From Bacillota bacterium (GTDB lineage Bacteria; Bacillota; DTU025; MWDF01): a stretch of 44,867 bases of DNA. The notes beneath the pieces were generated by a model, which was not told the origin of the DNA, ran no database searches, and was given only the letters and a program-made list of their open reading frames with translations. The position numbers and the translations under genes are program-made. The stretch is taken from positions 131,065-175,931 of the forward strand of contig JAKQNF010000002.1 in the NCBI GenBank assembly GCA_029565935.1. Reading direction: 5' to 3'. Shown here piece by piece: positions 15,194 through 24,167 of this stretch. Each line of letters begins with the position of its first letter. Position 1 is the stretch's first letter.

Positions 15194-17125
15194 TTACGGC
15201 GCGCTGGGCAGGAACATGGCGATTATACCCACTATGGCCCCGATCGCGCCGAGCACGATGCCTACGATGCCGAAGCCCTGGAGCTTCTTCATCTCGGCCT
15301 TCATGCTCAGGTCCTGCTCCGAGAGCTTCATCTCAAGGTCCTTGATCTGCTGTTTCAGGGCGTTCTCGCGCTCCTGGGCCTCCCAGGACTGGGCGGTCAT
15401 CAGGTCGTTGGCCTCTTGGGCGGACTTTTTCATCTTGGCGTCGACGTCCACTTGCATTGCGGCCACCTTGGCGTCGAGCGCGTTGTGCTTTAGAGTCAGG
15501 GTCGCAAGGTCGTTCTTCACGCTGACCAGCTGGCCCACCGCCGTCTCGAGGTTAGCCTTCACTACCTCGAGCGAGGTTTCGAGCGCCCCTACCCTTGCGG
15601 TCACCGCCGAAAGGTCCGATTTGAGTGCGGATATATTGAGGTTGGCCGTGTCCATGGCCTTCCTTAGAGACGCTATCGACGCGGTGTACTCGTCGTTTAG
15701 AGCCGCCTGTTCCGATGCTATTTTCAGTATCAGCGCCGAGGTGTTGAAGCTGTTCTCATCCAGGCTCTTGGAAAGGGCGGCCACCTTGTCGTCAAGCTTC
15801 TTGTCAGCCTGCTCGCGAAGCGCCTTCTCGTCGGCAAGCGCCTTTTGCGCCTCCTGGCGTCCCGCTTCCATCGCAGTCCTGAGTGCCGCGTCCTCGGCCT
15901 TCCTGACCACGATCTCCGTTTCGATTTCCGCAAGCAGGCCCGCCGCCGACTTCTCTATGTCCGCGCCCAGCATTTTGTCCAGGTCCGCAAGCTTCGCCGA
16001 AAGGCTAGCATCCGCGGCGGTCCTTAGCCTTTCTTCCTCGCCTATGTAGGAGCTAAGGCTTTCTACCGCACCATCCAGCCTTGCGCCCATTACCGTCAGC
16101 TCCGCGAGCATCCTCGCCTTGAGCTCGCCAACGGCTGTTTCCAACGCCTTGTCCTGCTTCCCCTCCAAGTTGGCGAGATCCGCAAGGCACTTCTCCGCTG
16201 CCAGGGAATGCTCGGCCGCCGCCCATTCCTTTATGGATGTCACGGCGGACTCGAGGTCCTTGCCGGTCTTGCCCTCCAGGGCCGCCATCTTCTCCTCGAG
16301 GGCCTTCCTGCTTCCGCTCTCCTTCTCTAGGTATGCGGAAAGGTCGGATACCGCCCTGTCTATGTCGGCGCCAAGTGCCGCCTTCAGGGCCGTCACGTCC
16401 GCGGAAAGCGACTGCAGGTCGGCCTCGCTCTTCTTGCGCGCCTCGTCGAGCCCCGCTACGGCGGCATTTGTCTTCTCCATGGCCGCAGCCGTCCTGGCAG
16501 CTTGGTCGTCGGCCTCGGCCTTGTCGCCCTTGACCTCGTCCATCAGCGCCATTATCAGCTTGTCCTTGGCGGCCTTCTCGTCGGCCAACGACTTCTCCAG
16601 CGATGCGATGCCCTGCTTCGTCCCCGCGATCGCCTCGTCTATGGCCTTGATGCGCACCGCCTGCGAGTCCAGGTCGGCGAGTATCTCCGCCGCTTCGGCC
16701 TTGCGCTCCTGCCTTTCGGCGGTCAGCGCCTTGCCGGCGTCCGCCGACTGGCTCTCAAGCGCCTTGACCCTTATGTCCAGGGTGCTCATCAGCGGCACTA
16801 TCTCTGCCCTGAGCTCGTTGGCGACCTGTCTTAGTATCCCCATGTCCTCCTCTGTGGCCGTCACGGCGCCCTTTTCGAGGTCGGTCAGCATCTTGGCCAC
16901 CACGAACGCGAGCAGGTACCTGTTCACGCCCTCCTCGCCCTTGAAGGTACCGTCGTCGTACACTCCCAGGTAGCCCTTGTCTACAAGCTTCATGACCGCT
17001 TCGTACGCCCAGTGGTCCTTCGGCACGTCCTTCACCTGCGGGGCAGCGACCGCCCCGAAGCACAGCAAGAACGCCATGGCTATGCTTATTGCCGAGGCTA
17101 TTCTGCTTTTCGTGGATATCATCAT
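15194..17125 (-). CDS. Omp-alpha-like envelope spacer: SLH domain, long coiled coil, C-terminal anchor
   Basis: A 643-aa exported protein with three parts. A signal peptide (cleavage near AVA-APQ) is followed by one SLH domain at about residues 27-75 (VPKDHWAYEAVMKLVDKGYL, then a GEEGVNRYLLA-type helix). About 530 residues of alanine/glutamate/lysine/leucine heptads with no proline follow, a continuous coiled coil. A C-terminal hydrophobic helix (GIVGIVLGAIGAIVGIIAMFL) lies at about 617-638. This is the layout of Thermotoga Omp-alpha: SLH bound to the cell wall, rod across the periplasm, helix in the outer membrane. I infer the same tethering role. I chose the ATG at 17125 because GGAGG lies 7 nt upstream. 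Last gene of the exbB operon. An S-layer-linked inner-membrane protein is the alternative. Confidence 0.75.
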   Translation of the reverse strand: MMISTKSRIASAISIAMAFLLCFGAVAAPQVKDVPKDHWAYEAVMKLVDKGYLGVYDDGTFKGEEGVNRYLLAFVVAKMLTDLEKGAVTATEEDMGILRQVANELRAEIVPLMSTLDIRVKALESQSADAGKALTAERQERKAEAAEILADLDSQAVRIKAIDEAIAGTKQGIASLEKSLADEKAAKDKLIMALMDEVKGDKAEADDQAARTAAAMEKTNAAVAGLDEARKKSEADLQSLSADVTALKAALGADIDRAVSDLSAYLEKESGSRKALEEKMAALEGKTGKDLESAVTSIKEWAAAEHSLAAEKCLADLANLEGKQDKALETAVGELKARMLAELTVMGARLDGAVESLSSYIGEEERLRTAADASLSAKLADLDKMLGADIEKSAAGLLAEIETEIVVRKAEDAALRTAMEAGRQEAQKALADEKALREQADKKLDDKVAALSKSLDENSFNTSALILKIASEQAALNDEYTASIASLRKAMDTANLNISALKSDLSAVTARVGALETSLEVVKANLETAVGQLVSVKNDLATLTLKHNALDAKVAAMQVDVDAKMKKSAQEANDLMTAQSWEAQERENALKQQIKDLEMKLSEQDLSMKAEMKKLQGFGIVGIVLGAIGAIVGIIAMFLPSAP

Positions 17126-17139
17126 GATGGCACCTCCGG

Positions 17140-19116
17140 TCAATGTCTGATTATTGCTTCAAGGCCGTCGTTGTCGATGGCCACCGGCTTGCCGGCCGCA
17201 TCGTAGGCCCTTACGTTCTCGAGTGATATCGTCATTCCCCCGGACTTGGCTATCCTGAAGTCTATGCTCACCAGCTGGCCGTCCGGCTCTCCTCCCGGCA
17301 GGAAGGAACATGTTATGCCCCTGATGGCGCCCTGCTGTACGTTCCCTGCGCCGAAACCGGGGTGCGTCCCGTCGGGAAGCAGCATCAAGAAGCCGGGGTT
17401 CACGGGTTTCTTGCCGAGCGGGACCAGCACGTCGCCGTCCCATGCGATGTCGAACTCTATCTTGGCGACGTCCGAAAGCCTTACTGCCATCACCCTCGCT
17501 TCCGCGAACCCGCTGTCTGTGCTCAGCTCGAGCCTTATGCCCCTTTGCACCTTGGGCACGTCTACGGTGCTTATCGTGTTCACCTGCTTCGCGTTCGACG
17601 CCATGGCCTTCGCTCTTAGCTGTACGGCCTGCGACAGCGCGCCCGGCAGTATGTGCCAGACCGCCTTGTAGGATTCGCCCGGTTCGAAGTGTCCGAGCTG
17701 CTTGGTAGCCGCGTCCCCGGGGGCGAGCTTAGCACCGGTCAGCTCCAAGGAGGCCTCGGCCCAGTAGGCAGATGAGTCGCCCACGTTGGTCAGCACCGCG
17801 CCCACAGGATACGAGGCCAACAGTCCCCCGTCCTCCGAAAGGCCTATCGTCAACGGCTCCAGCCTTAGGGCTAGCCTCGGGGGGGACAGGAGCTTTACGC
17901 TCCTTACCAGCGAGTTGTTCTCCGCGTTGAAGGATTCTACCTTGAGCTTGAGCTGCTGGTCGCCGTATGTCGCCCCGTCGGAGGCGATCTGCCACGAAAG
18001 TTGGGTCATGGCGCCCTTCTTGATATCCCCGACGTTCCTTACGGCGCTGGATCCGGACTGCAGCTTGAGGCCCTTGGGCAGCTCTAGCGTCGCCTTTACG
18101 TCGAGCGCCGGGCCCTTGCCCGTGTTCTGTATGTATGCCACTACCATGAACGAGGACGGTTGGCCCTCCTTCACGGCCGCCACTTCCGCCGGTGCCGCCA
18201 TGCCTATCGACATCACTCCGGGTGACAGGACTATCCCGCCGAGCCCGTAGTATGTGACGAGCGTCACTTGCGCGTTGGGTGCCAGTGTCAGCCCGTCCCA
18301 GTACATGGCCGCCGCAGAGTCCAGGTCGAACTCGCCCTCCCTGGTGAAGTCCCTGCCCTCGACCAGCCTGACGTCCCACAGGCTGTCGGCGAAGGCCCCC
18401 CAGTTGCTGAAGGCGACCCGGGCCGGCACCGTGAGCTCCCCGCCTTTAAGCGTGGCCTGCGACGTAACAGAAGGTTCGGTGAACGAATCGAAGGCCTGCC
18501 AGAAGTCCGGCATCGAATTGCCAAGGAAGTCCGCGTCGGATACGACTCCCAGCTCACCGGCCCTTAGGGGAGCACCGTCGTTCGCTCCTAGCATCGTGTC
18601 TATCATAAGCCTCAAGCCCACCGTGACGTCCTTGTCGGACGTGTTCAGCAGGGTGTATGCGATCCTCGCCGTGTCGTAGTAGCCCGTCATCTGGCTCCTT
18701 GTGAACGACAGGTCCTGCACCGCCCTCACCGGGCCGAGCATGTAGACGGTGGAGATCGAATTGCCCCTTTGCGAAGGGGCCATCACCACTGTCCCGTATT
18801 TGCCCTTCAAGCCCGCCCTCTTGGAGGCCCTGCCCCCGAAGACCCAGTCCTCGCCGTCTATCCTCACGGTCGTGTAGCTGGTCCATGGGACCGGCCTCCC
18901 GTAGATGAGGGGCATGGAATCATCGTTCGGGTTCTCTGGATCCCCTCCTGTGGTCTCGACCCCGAACCTGCCGTTCTCGGCCTCCCCGGCATTCACTATT
19001 ATCTTTATGAATTCGTTGGATATGCTTACCACCGGTTGGGCGGCGGCGCCCTGGGCCCCTGCGGCCAGAAGCGCAACCAGCGCGAACACGGCGGCTAATA
19101 GGCAGGCTTTCCTCAT
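17140..19116 (-). CDS. Large secreted protein with cohesin-like C-terminal domain
   Basis: A 658-aa exported protein that I cannot assign to a named family. It has a signal peptide (residues 1-27). A beta-rich region to about 300 contains NTSDKDVTVGLRLMIDTMLG, reminiscent of extracellular sugar-binding folds. Two CARDB/DUF11-like repeats follow (FMVVAYIQNTGKGPALDVKATLELPKG, and again near residue 440 with GAVLTNVGDSSAYWAEASLEL). A C-terminal domain from about 530 resembles cohesin (LSDVAKIEFDIAWDGDVLVP, then GQLVSIDFRIAKSGGMTISL). It sits between tonB and the SLH spacer gene and ends 15 nt before the latter. Likely surface or periplasmic; function unknown. Confidence 0.6.
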   Translation of the reverse strand: MRKACLLAAVFALVALLAAGAQGAAAQPVVSISNEFIKIIVNAGEAENGRFGVETTGGDPENPNDDSMPLIYGRPVPWTSYTTVRIDGEDWVFGGRASKRAGLKGKYGTVVMAPSQRGNSISTVYMLGPVRAVQDLSFTRSQMTGYYDTARIAYTLLNTSDKDVTVGLRLMIDTMLGANDGAPLRAGELGVVSDADFLGNSMPDFWQAFDSFTEPSVTSQATLKGGELTVPARVAFSNWGAFADSLWDVRLVEGRDFTREGEFDLDSAAAMYWDGLTLAPNAQVTLVTYYGLGGIVLSPGVMSIGMAAPAEVAAVKEGQPSSFMVVAYIQNTGKGPALDVKATLELPKGLKLQSGSSAVRNVGDIKKGAMTQLSWQIASDGATYGDQQLKLKVESFNAENNSLVRSVKLLSPPRLALRLEPLTIGLSEDGGLLASYPVGAVLTNVGDSSAYWAEASLELTGAKLAPGDAATKQLGHFEPGESYKAVWHILPGALSQAVQLRAKAMASNAKQVNTISTVDVPKVQRGIRLELSTDSGFAEARVMAVRLSDVAKIEFDIAWDGDVLVPLGKKPVNPGFLMLLPDGTHPGFGAGNVQQGAIRGITCSFLPGGEPDGQLVSIDFRIAKSGGMTISLENVRAYDAAGKPVAIDNDGLEAIIRH

Positions 19117-19133
19117 GACGGCGGCCCCTCCCT

Positions 19134-19907
19134 TCAGTCTATGAAAGTCGCGCTGATGAAGTGTGGCTCGGCCGCTGCCACGGGTTCCATCTTGAACGAC
19201 ACCTCTATCACTACCTTATAGTTCCTCTCCGCTGGCTTGAAGGACCAGTACCTCGCTATCGTCTTCACGGCCATCTCCCTCAGCCTTATGTCGTCGGGAC
19301 CGCTGAGCACGTTGGTGGCCATGACCGTCCCGGATGCTGCGACGTACACTTCCACCATCACGTCGCCTTCGCTGTAGGAGCTCATGGATTCCTTAGGATA
19401 GGTCATCGCCCTCTTGGAGGCCACCATCGCCTCTCCCGTGGGATCCTCGCCCGGGTATGAGGGTCCGACCGGAGCCGCTTGTTCTACGGGCTCTGTGCCC
19501 CCGTCGGCCTCGGTCTCGATCCCCGGCTCCCCTTGCTCTTCGACGGTTTCGGCGGGAACCGGCGTCGTGCCCTTGTCGGATACCACGATTTCGGCCTTGG
19601 GTTTGGCCGGGGCCTGCACCACCTGCGGCTTCGTGGCGGCCTTCGGGGCGACCGTCGTGATGCTCTTCTCATCAGGTACGACCTTGGCCACCGCCTTCTG
19701 CTGTTGCTCGACGGGCTCCTCCTCCACGACCTCAATGCCGGGGCTGCCCTTCGCGGGTGATATTGCCGCCAGCTCGACGATGCCCGCCCCCTCGAGGGGA
19801 AGCAGGTCGACCACCTGTGCCGGCTGCCACGGTATCAATAGCAGCAGCGCGTGCATCGCCGCCGATACGAGCAGGGCGATAGATCCCGCCGCGCCGTTCT
19901 TACGCAT
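19134..19907 (-). CDS. tonB: TonB-family energy transducer
   Basis: A 257-aa protein that would couple proton motive force harvested by ExbB-ExbD to outer-membrane receptors. It has an N-terminal transmembrane helix (IALLVSAAMHALLLLIPW). A proline/glutamate/lysine-rich periplasmic linker follows (about residues 55-165), then a C-terminal TonB domain with YSEGDVMVEVYVAASGTVMATNVLSG and ARYWSFKPA. The short cytoplasmic part and S/H residues in the helix fit TonB. The ATG shares a base with the exbD stop. No TonB-dependent receptor is seen in the window. A TolA-type role is possible. Confidence 0.85.
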   Translation of the reverse strand: MRKNGAAGSIALLVSAAMHALLLLIPWQPAQVVDLLPLEGAGIVELAAISPAKGSPGIEVVEEEPVEQQQKAVAKVVPDEKSITTVAPKAATKPQVVQAPAKPKAEIVVSDKGTTPVPAETVEEQGEPGIETEADGGTEPVEQAAPVGPSYPGEDPTGEAMVASKRAMTYPKESMSSYSEGDVMVEVYVAASGTVMATNVLSGPDDIRLREMAVKTIARYWSFKPAERNYKVVIEVSFKMEPVAAAEPHFISATFID

Positions 19908-20332
19908 CAATCATTCCCCCCGGGCGCCGTTGCCGGCTTCCTTTCCACGGCCAGCGCAAGGTGCACCCCGCCGCCCGTCCTTATGGCATCTACGACTGCG
20001 ATGAGCTGCTCGTACGTGACCGATTTATCCGCCATTATGGCGAAGGTCTCCTCGGGGTCCTTCTTCAGGGCGTCGACCACTCTCGCAGGCAGGTCACCGA
20101 TCGCGACCTTATGATCGCCGATGAATATCCCGCCTGCGCTGTCTACCGTGACCAGGACGATGTCAGAGGCGAGCTCTTTGGGCGTCGCCGCTCTGGGCAG
20201 CTCCAGGGGCATGCCGGATGTGTTGGTCCTGAAGCTCGTGAAGATCATGAAGAAGAAGATCAGATAGCACATCATGTCCACGAGCGGGACGAGGTCTATC
20301 CTCGGCTTCCTCTTTCTCCTTACGATTTCCAT
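19907..20332 (-). CDS. exbD: ExbD/TolR biopolymer transport protein
   Basis: A 141-aa partner of ExbB. It has a cytoplasmic KRKPRIDLVPLVDMMCYLIFFFM segment. The single transmembrane helix carries the proton-accepting aspartate as LVPLVDMM (about D19), and a periplasmic ExbD domain ends with the helix-strand TYEQLIAVVDAIRTGGGVHLALA. I chose the ATG at 20332, which shares a base with the exbB stop (TGATG); a longer reading in this frame upstream is not coding. Confidence 0.9.
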   Translation of the reverse strand: MEIVRRKRKPRIDLVPLVDMMCYLIFFFMIFTSFRTNTSGMPLELPRAATPKELASDIVLVTVDSAGGIFIGDHKVAIGDLPARVVDALKKDPEETFAIMADKSVTYEQLIAVVDAIRTGGGVHLALAVERKPATAPGGND

Positions 20333-20949
20333 CAGGCATCCTCCTTGCCGTTGAGTATGATGTCGACTATCTCGGTCTCGGCCACCATCATCACCGATAC
20401 GTGCCTGTCTATCTCGGCGGTGAAGTAGCTGTGCCCGAGCACCGTGGGCGCCGCCACTATCAAGCCGGCGGCGGTGGTTATCAAAGCCTCGGCAATGCCG
20501 CCTGCGAGCTGCGACGGGGCCGTTATGCCACCTAGCGCGTTGAGCACGTTGAAGCTCCTGATCATACCGGTGACGGTGCCGAGCAGGCCCAAGAGCGGCG
20601 CCACGGTAGCCGTGGTTTCGAGCACGAGCATGTTCTTCTCCATGCCGTAGACTTCGCTCTGCGCGCTCTTGCCGATGAGCTCCTTGAGGGATTCCTTGTC
20701 CTCGGCCCTTGATTGGAGGGCGGTCCTGCACAAGGACGCCACCGGACCCTTCATCGCCCTTAGCATCGTGAGGGCCTCGAGGCTTCCTCCCTGCGCGTAT
20801 GAGTTCCTCAGCGTCTTCAGCACCTTCTCAGGGTCGCTCGGTAGCACCGTGAGCTGGAAGAACTTGTAGATGATCACTGCGAGCGAACAGATCGAGCTCA
20901 GGATGATGGGGTACATCACCCAGCCGCCCATGCGGATTAATTCAAGCAT
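20332..20949 (-). CDS. exbB: ExbB/TolQ/MotA-family proton channel protein
   Basis: A 205-aa inner-membrane protein with three transmembrane segments. One lies near residues 12-32. The other two flank the conserved core TTATVAPLLGLLGTVTGMIRSF and GIAEALITTAAGLIVAAPTVLGHSYF, the MotA_ExbB signature. With ExbD it uses proton flow to energise TonB. First gene of a five-gene unit; GGAGGTATCGAC precedes the ATG, and the 47-nt gap after recN contains a CCGGATCCGG palindrome but no clear promoter, so it may be read through from recN. Confidence 0.9.
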   Translation of the reverse strand: MLELIRMGGWVMYPIILSSICSLAVIIYKFFQLTVLPSDPEKVLKTLRNSYAQGGSLEALTMLRAMKGPVASLCRTALQSRAEDKESLKELIGKSAQSEVYGMEKNMLVLETTATVAPLLGLLGTVTGMIRSFNVLNALGGITAPSQLAGGIAEALITTAAGLIVAAPTVLGHSYFTAEIDRHVSVMMVAETEIVDIILNGKEDA

Positions 20950-20996
20950 GTCGATACCTCCAAAAGAAAAGATGCCGGATCCGGATTGAATTCTTC

Positions 20997-22781
20997 CTAC
21001 TTAAATAGACTAAACGTATTTACTTCCTGCTTAGTCGCAGGCCCTTGCTCTTTATTCCCGCCTTGGCCCTTCGTCCAGGACTTCAACATGGTGCTCGCGT
21101 GCTTAACGGCCTCCTTGTCGTCGGTTCCGGACAGCATCCTGGCCAGCTCCAGCACCCTATCGCCGTCCGTGAGCGCCTTTGCTTGCACGACGGCTCGGGT
21201 GCCGTCGTCCGATTTGGTCACGGTGACGTGCCTGTCGGCGGCCGCAGCAATCTGGGCCAGGTGGGTCACAACTATGGCCTGCCCCGCCTCGGACACCTGC
21301 TTGAGCTTAAGGGCCACATGGTTCGCCGCGGCGCCCCCCACGCCCTGGTCGATTTCGTCGAACACCATGGCCAAGGCCCCCTCGCCCGCTATCGACGAGG
21401 CTACTTTAAAAGCCAGCATGAAGCGCGAAAGTTCTCCTCCGGAGGCTACTTTTGCAAGCGGCATCGGCTCTTCGCCCACGTTGGCCGAGAAATAGAACTC
21501 GAAGACCTCCAGCCCCGAAGCGCTCGCGAAGCGCCCTTCCTTGGCGTCCGTCCCGTTCACCGCGGTGCGCGGCATAAGCTTTGCGTAAAATCTCGCCCTT
21601 GGCATCATGAGCTCCTTCAGCTGCTCCTCGACCGACGACGAGAGCCTTTTAGCAGCATGCTGCCTGGCCAAGCTCAGCTCCTCCATGACGGCGAGCATCG
21701 CCCGCCTTGCGGCCTCGGCCATGCCGGCGGCGCTTCCGGTCCTGATCTCCAAGTCCTTGAGCTCTTCCATTTCCTTCCTGCACGAATCCAGGAAGCCCGC
21801 CAGCTCGTCCGCCTCCATGCGGTACTTCCGCTTCATCCTGCCGATGTCGGCCAGCCTGGATTCGACCACCGACGCCCTCTCGGGGTCCATGTCGAGCGCA
21901 TCCCTGGCCCTGAGCGCGTCCTCGGCGACGGACCTCATGGAATCGGCGGCAGCTTCCAGTGCCTCCTTACCTCCTTGCAGCTCGAAGCCGAGCTTCGCAG
22001 CGGCCTCCAGCTCCTCGGAGGCGGACCTTGCAAGGTCGATGGCCGACTTGGCGTCAAAGCCGCTGTCATAGAGCATCCCGTAGGCCTTTTGCATGCACTC
22101 GTAGATCCTGCTCGCGTTCGCGAGGACCTTGGCCTCCGCCATGAGCCTCGCCTCCTCGCCCGGTTCCACGGCGGCCTCTTCGAGCTCGTCCACCTGGTAT
22201 CCCAAGAAGTCCAGGCGGGCCTGCCTGTCCTCGGCCTTGGCCATAAGCTTTGCGAGCTCCTCCTCGGCGGACCTCCATCGCGAGTAGGCGGCCCCGACCT
22301 CTTGAAGAAGCTCCGCTTTTGCTCCTTCCAGGAACGCGTCTACAGCCGCAAGCTGGTATTGCGGCTTCAGCATCTTCTGGGTTTCGTTCTGGCCGAATAT
22401 GTCCATGAGGGCCTCGGCGGCCTGGGCAAGTTCACCGGCCGTGACCAGCTTCCCGTCGATCCTGGCCCTGGATCCTCCCGAGGAGTAGACCTCCCTTGAA
22501 AGGACCACGCTCCCGCCTTCCAGGACTATCCCCATCCGGCGTAGGGCCTCCTTCGCGAACGGATCGCAAGTTATGTCGAAAGCCGCCTCTATTACGGCGG
22601 CTTCCTTGCCCTTCTTGACGAATTGCGCATCGGCCCTAGACCCAGATACCAAGGCCAGACAGTCGACCACAAGTGACTTGCCGGCACCTGTCTCCCCGGT
22701 AAGCACGTTAAGCCCTCCGATGAAATCCAAACCTATGTCGTCTATAAGGGCGAAGTCCTTGACTCTGAGCGACTTGAGCAT
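20997..22781 (-). CDS. recN: DNA repair protein RecN
   Basis: An SMC-like ATPase of double-strand break repair. It has Walker A LTGETGAGKSLV near residue 30, long coiled-coil arms through about 150-440, a signature ASGGELSRFMLAFK and Walker B LAMVFDEIDQGVGG. I chose the ATG at 22781 (AGGAGG five nt upstream), giving 594 aa. One departure from family consensus: the segment usually like DIHGQHEHQ reads DIFGQNETQ here. It follows argR by 35 nt, the standard Bacillota order. Confidence 0.95.
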   Translation of the reverse strand: MLKSLRVKDFALIDDIGLDFIGGLNVLTGETGAGKSLVVDCLALVSGSRADAQFVKKGKEAAVIEAAFDITCDPFAKEALRRMGIVLEGGSVVLSREVYSSGGSRARIDGKLVTAGELAQAAEALMDIFGQNETQKMLKPQYQLAAVDAFLEGAKAELLQEVGAAYSRWRSAEEELAKLMAKAEDRQARLDFLGYQVDELEEAAVEPGEEARLMAEAKVLANASRIYECMQKAYGMLYDSGFDAKSAIDLARSASEELEAAAKLGFELQGGKEALEAAADSMRSVAEDALRARDALDMDPERASVVESRLADIGRMKRKYRMEADELAGFLDSCRKEMEELKDLEIRTGSAAGMAEAARRAMLAVMEELSLARQHAAKRLSSSVEEQLKELMMPRARFYAKLMPRTAVNGTDAKEGRFASASGLEVFEFYFSANVGEEPMPLAKVASGGELSRFMLAFKVASSIAGEGALAMVFDEIDQGVGGAAANHVALKLKQVSEAGQAIVVTHLAQIAAAADRHVTVTKSDDGTRAVVQAKALTDGDRVLELARMLSGTDDKEAVKHASTMLKSWTKGQGGNKEQGPATKQEVNTFSLFK

Positions 22782-22816
22782 GCGCACCTCCTGGTGCGTG
22801 AAATTCTGGAAGGATG

Positions 22817-23269
22817 TTATCTCCTGAGGGAGTCGAGCCTCCTTGAGACCTCGTCTACCGCTTCTCTCGGCTTTACGACCATTAGTATGCTGTCATCCCC
22901 TGCGATCGTGCCGAGCACTTCCTTCCAACTGAGCTCGTCCAGAACCGCAGCGACCGCGTGGGCCGCCCCGATGACGGTCTTGATCATGATGAGGTTGTCG
23001 CTATCCTGGATGCTGACCACATCGTCTTTCATAACCCGCTCGACGCGCTTGTTAAGGTTCTCGAGGTTCCTCTCCTCGGGTGCGGTATATTTATACCTGC
23101 CGTTGCTTGCCGGCCCCTTGACCAGCTCGAGTTCCTTGAGGTCCCTCGACACCGTCGCCTGGGTGACCTCGATCCCGTCCGCCTCGAGCAGCTTCGCGAG
23201 CTGCTCCTGCGTCTCCACGATATGGGTCCTAATCAGCTCGAGTATCTTCTGGTGACGTCTATGCTTCAT
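22817..23269 (-). CDS. argR: Arginine repressor ArgR/AhrC
   Basis: A 150-aa arginine-responsive regulator that represses arginine synthesis and activates its breakdown as a hexamer. The N-terminal winged helix contains HQKILELI and VTQATVSRDLKELELVK. The C-terminal arginine-binding and oligomerisation domain contains GTIAGDDSILMVVK, including the GDD ligand pair. The ATG at 23269 has AGGGGTG seven nt upstream. It lies between nadK and recN, the usual place in Bacillota. Confidence 0.95.
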   Translation of the reverse strand: MKHRRHQKILELIRTHIVETQEQLAKLLEADGIEVTQATVSRDLKELELVKGPASNGRYKYTAPEERNLENLNKRVERVMKDDVVSIQDSDNLIMIKTVIGAAHAVAAVLDELSWKEVLGTIAGDDSILMVVKPREAVDEVSRRLDSLRR

Positions 23270-23294
23270 CAGAACACCCCTCAATCAGCATTCT

Positions 23295-24149
23295 TTATAG
23301 CCTGCCTTCTTTTAACCTCTCTTTAAGAATACCGTAAAAGTTCCTTTCTCTCAACCGTATAAACAGTGTTGTATATGCAGATTTTTTTGCCCTTAGTTCA
23401 TCGCCGGGCTCGACGGGCACATAGACCTGCCCGTCCACCGTCATCACGGCCTGTTCGGTGGTCCCTTGCACGACCACCCTGAGCCTTCCGTCGCCCTTGA
23501 CTACGATCGACCTCGAGAAAAGAACGTGCGGGCATATGAACGTCGCCACCAGCACGTCGAGGTCGGATGATATCAGCGGGCCTCCCGCGGACAGCGAATA
23601 TGCAGTGGAGCCCGTGGGCGTGGCGATGATTATCCCGTCGCCCGGGAACCTCCCGAGGAACTCGTCCCCGATATACAAATCCAGGGTTATAAGGCGGGAC
23701 ATGCCGGCCTTGTTTATGACGACGTCGTTTAGCCCGGACATCTGGGCGACCACCTTGCCGCACCTTATGAGCTGGGCGTCGACCATCGTCCTCTCGTCGA
23801 CGTAGTACTGTCCCCTGGCGAGCTGCCTGACGGCCTCCCTGGGATCGCCCTCGTGCACCTCGGCCAGAAAGCCGACGTGGCCTAGGTTGATCCCCATAAG
23901 GGGCAGCCTGTACTGCATCGCCTTCCTGGCCGCCCCGAGAAGCGTTCCGTCGCCTCCGAGGACGACGGCGAAGTCCAGCTGGCGCGCCGTCTCGGGCTCC
24001 CAACCGAAGGGCTTAGCGCCGATCTTGTCCGCGAGGGCCTCCTCGGCGTAGACCTCCACGCCCTCCTGCCTTAGGACCTCGGCCGTAGTCATGCTGAGCT
24101 CCATGAAGTTCTCCTTACCCTGATGCGCTATTATCACGGCCTTGGGCAT
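23295..24149 (-). CDS. nadK: NAD kinase
   Basis: Phosphorylates NAD to NADP. A 284-aa protein with the GGDGT motif at residues 65-69 (catalytic D67), GLNDVVI for nicotinamide/adenine contact (family NE/ND position), and TPTGSTAYSLSAGGPL, the diagnostic NADK loop. The start ATG has GGAGGTGCCGGG before it, 18 nt after tlyA. Full length. Confidence 0.96.
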   Translation of the reverse strand: MPKAVIIAHQGKENFMELSMTTAEVLRQEGVEVYAEEALADKIGAKPFGWEPETARQLDFAVVLGGDGTLLGAARKAMQYRLPLMGINLGHVGFLAEVHEGDPREAVRQLARGQYYVDERTMVDAQLIRCGKVVAQMSGLNDVVINKAGMSRLITLDLYIGDEFLGRFPGDGIIIATPTGSTAYSLSAGGPLISSDLDVLVATFICPHVLFSRSIVVKGDGRLRVVVQGTTEQAVMTVDGQVYVPVEPGDELRAKKSAYTTLFIRLRERNFYGILKERLKEGRL

Positions 24150-24167
24150 CCCGGCACCTCCTAGCCA

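Noticed and set aside
20333-20731. A longer ExbD reading from 20731
   Set aside because: The extra part overlaps exbB in another frame; ExbD starts at the ATG at 20332 with MEIVRRKRKPRID.
20960-20990. CCGGATCCGG palindrome before exbB as a terminator
   Set aside because: It has no loop and only a short weak T-rich stretch after it, so it is too weak to call.
21045-22499. A 484-codon plus-strand frame opposite recN
   Set aside because: Shadow of recN; no ribosome-binding site, promoter or recognisable domain.
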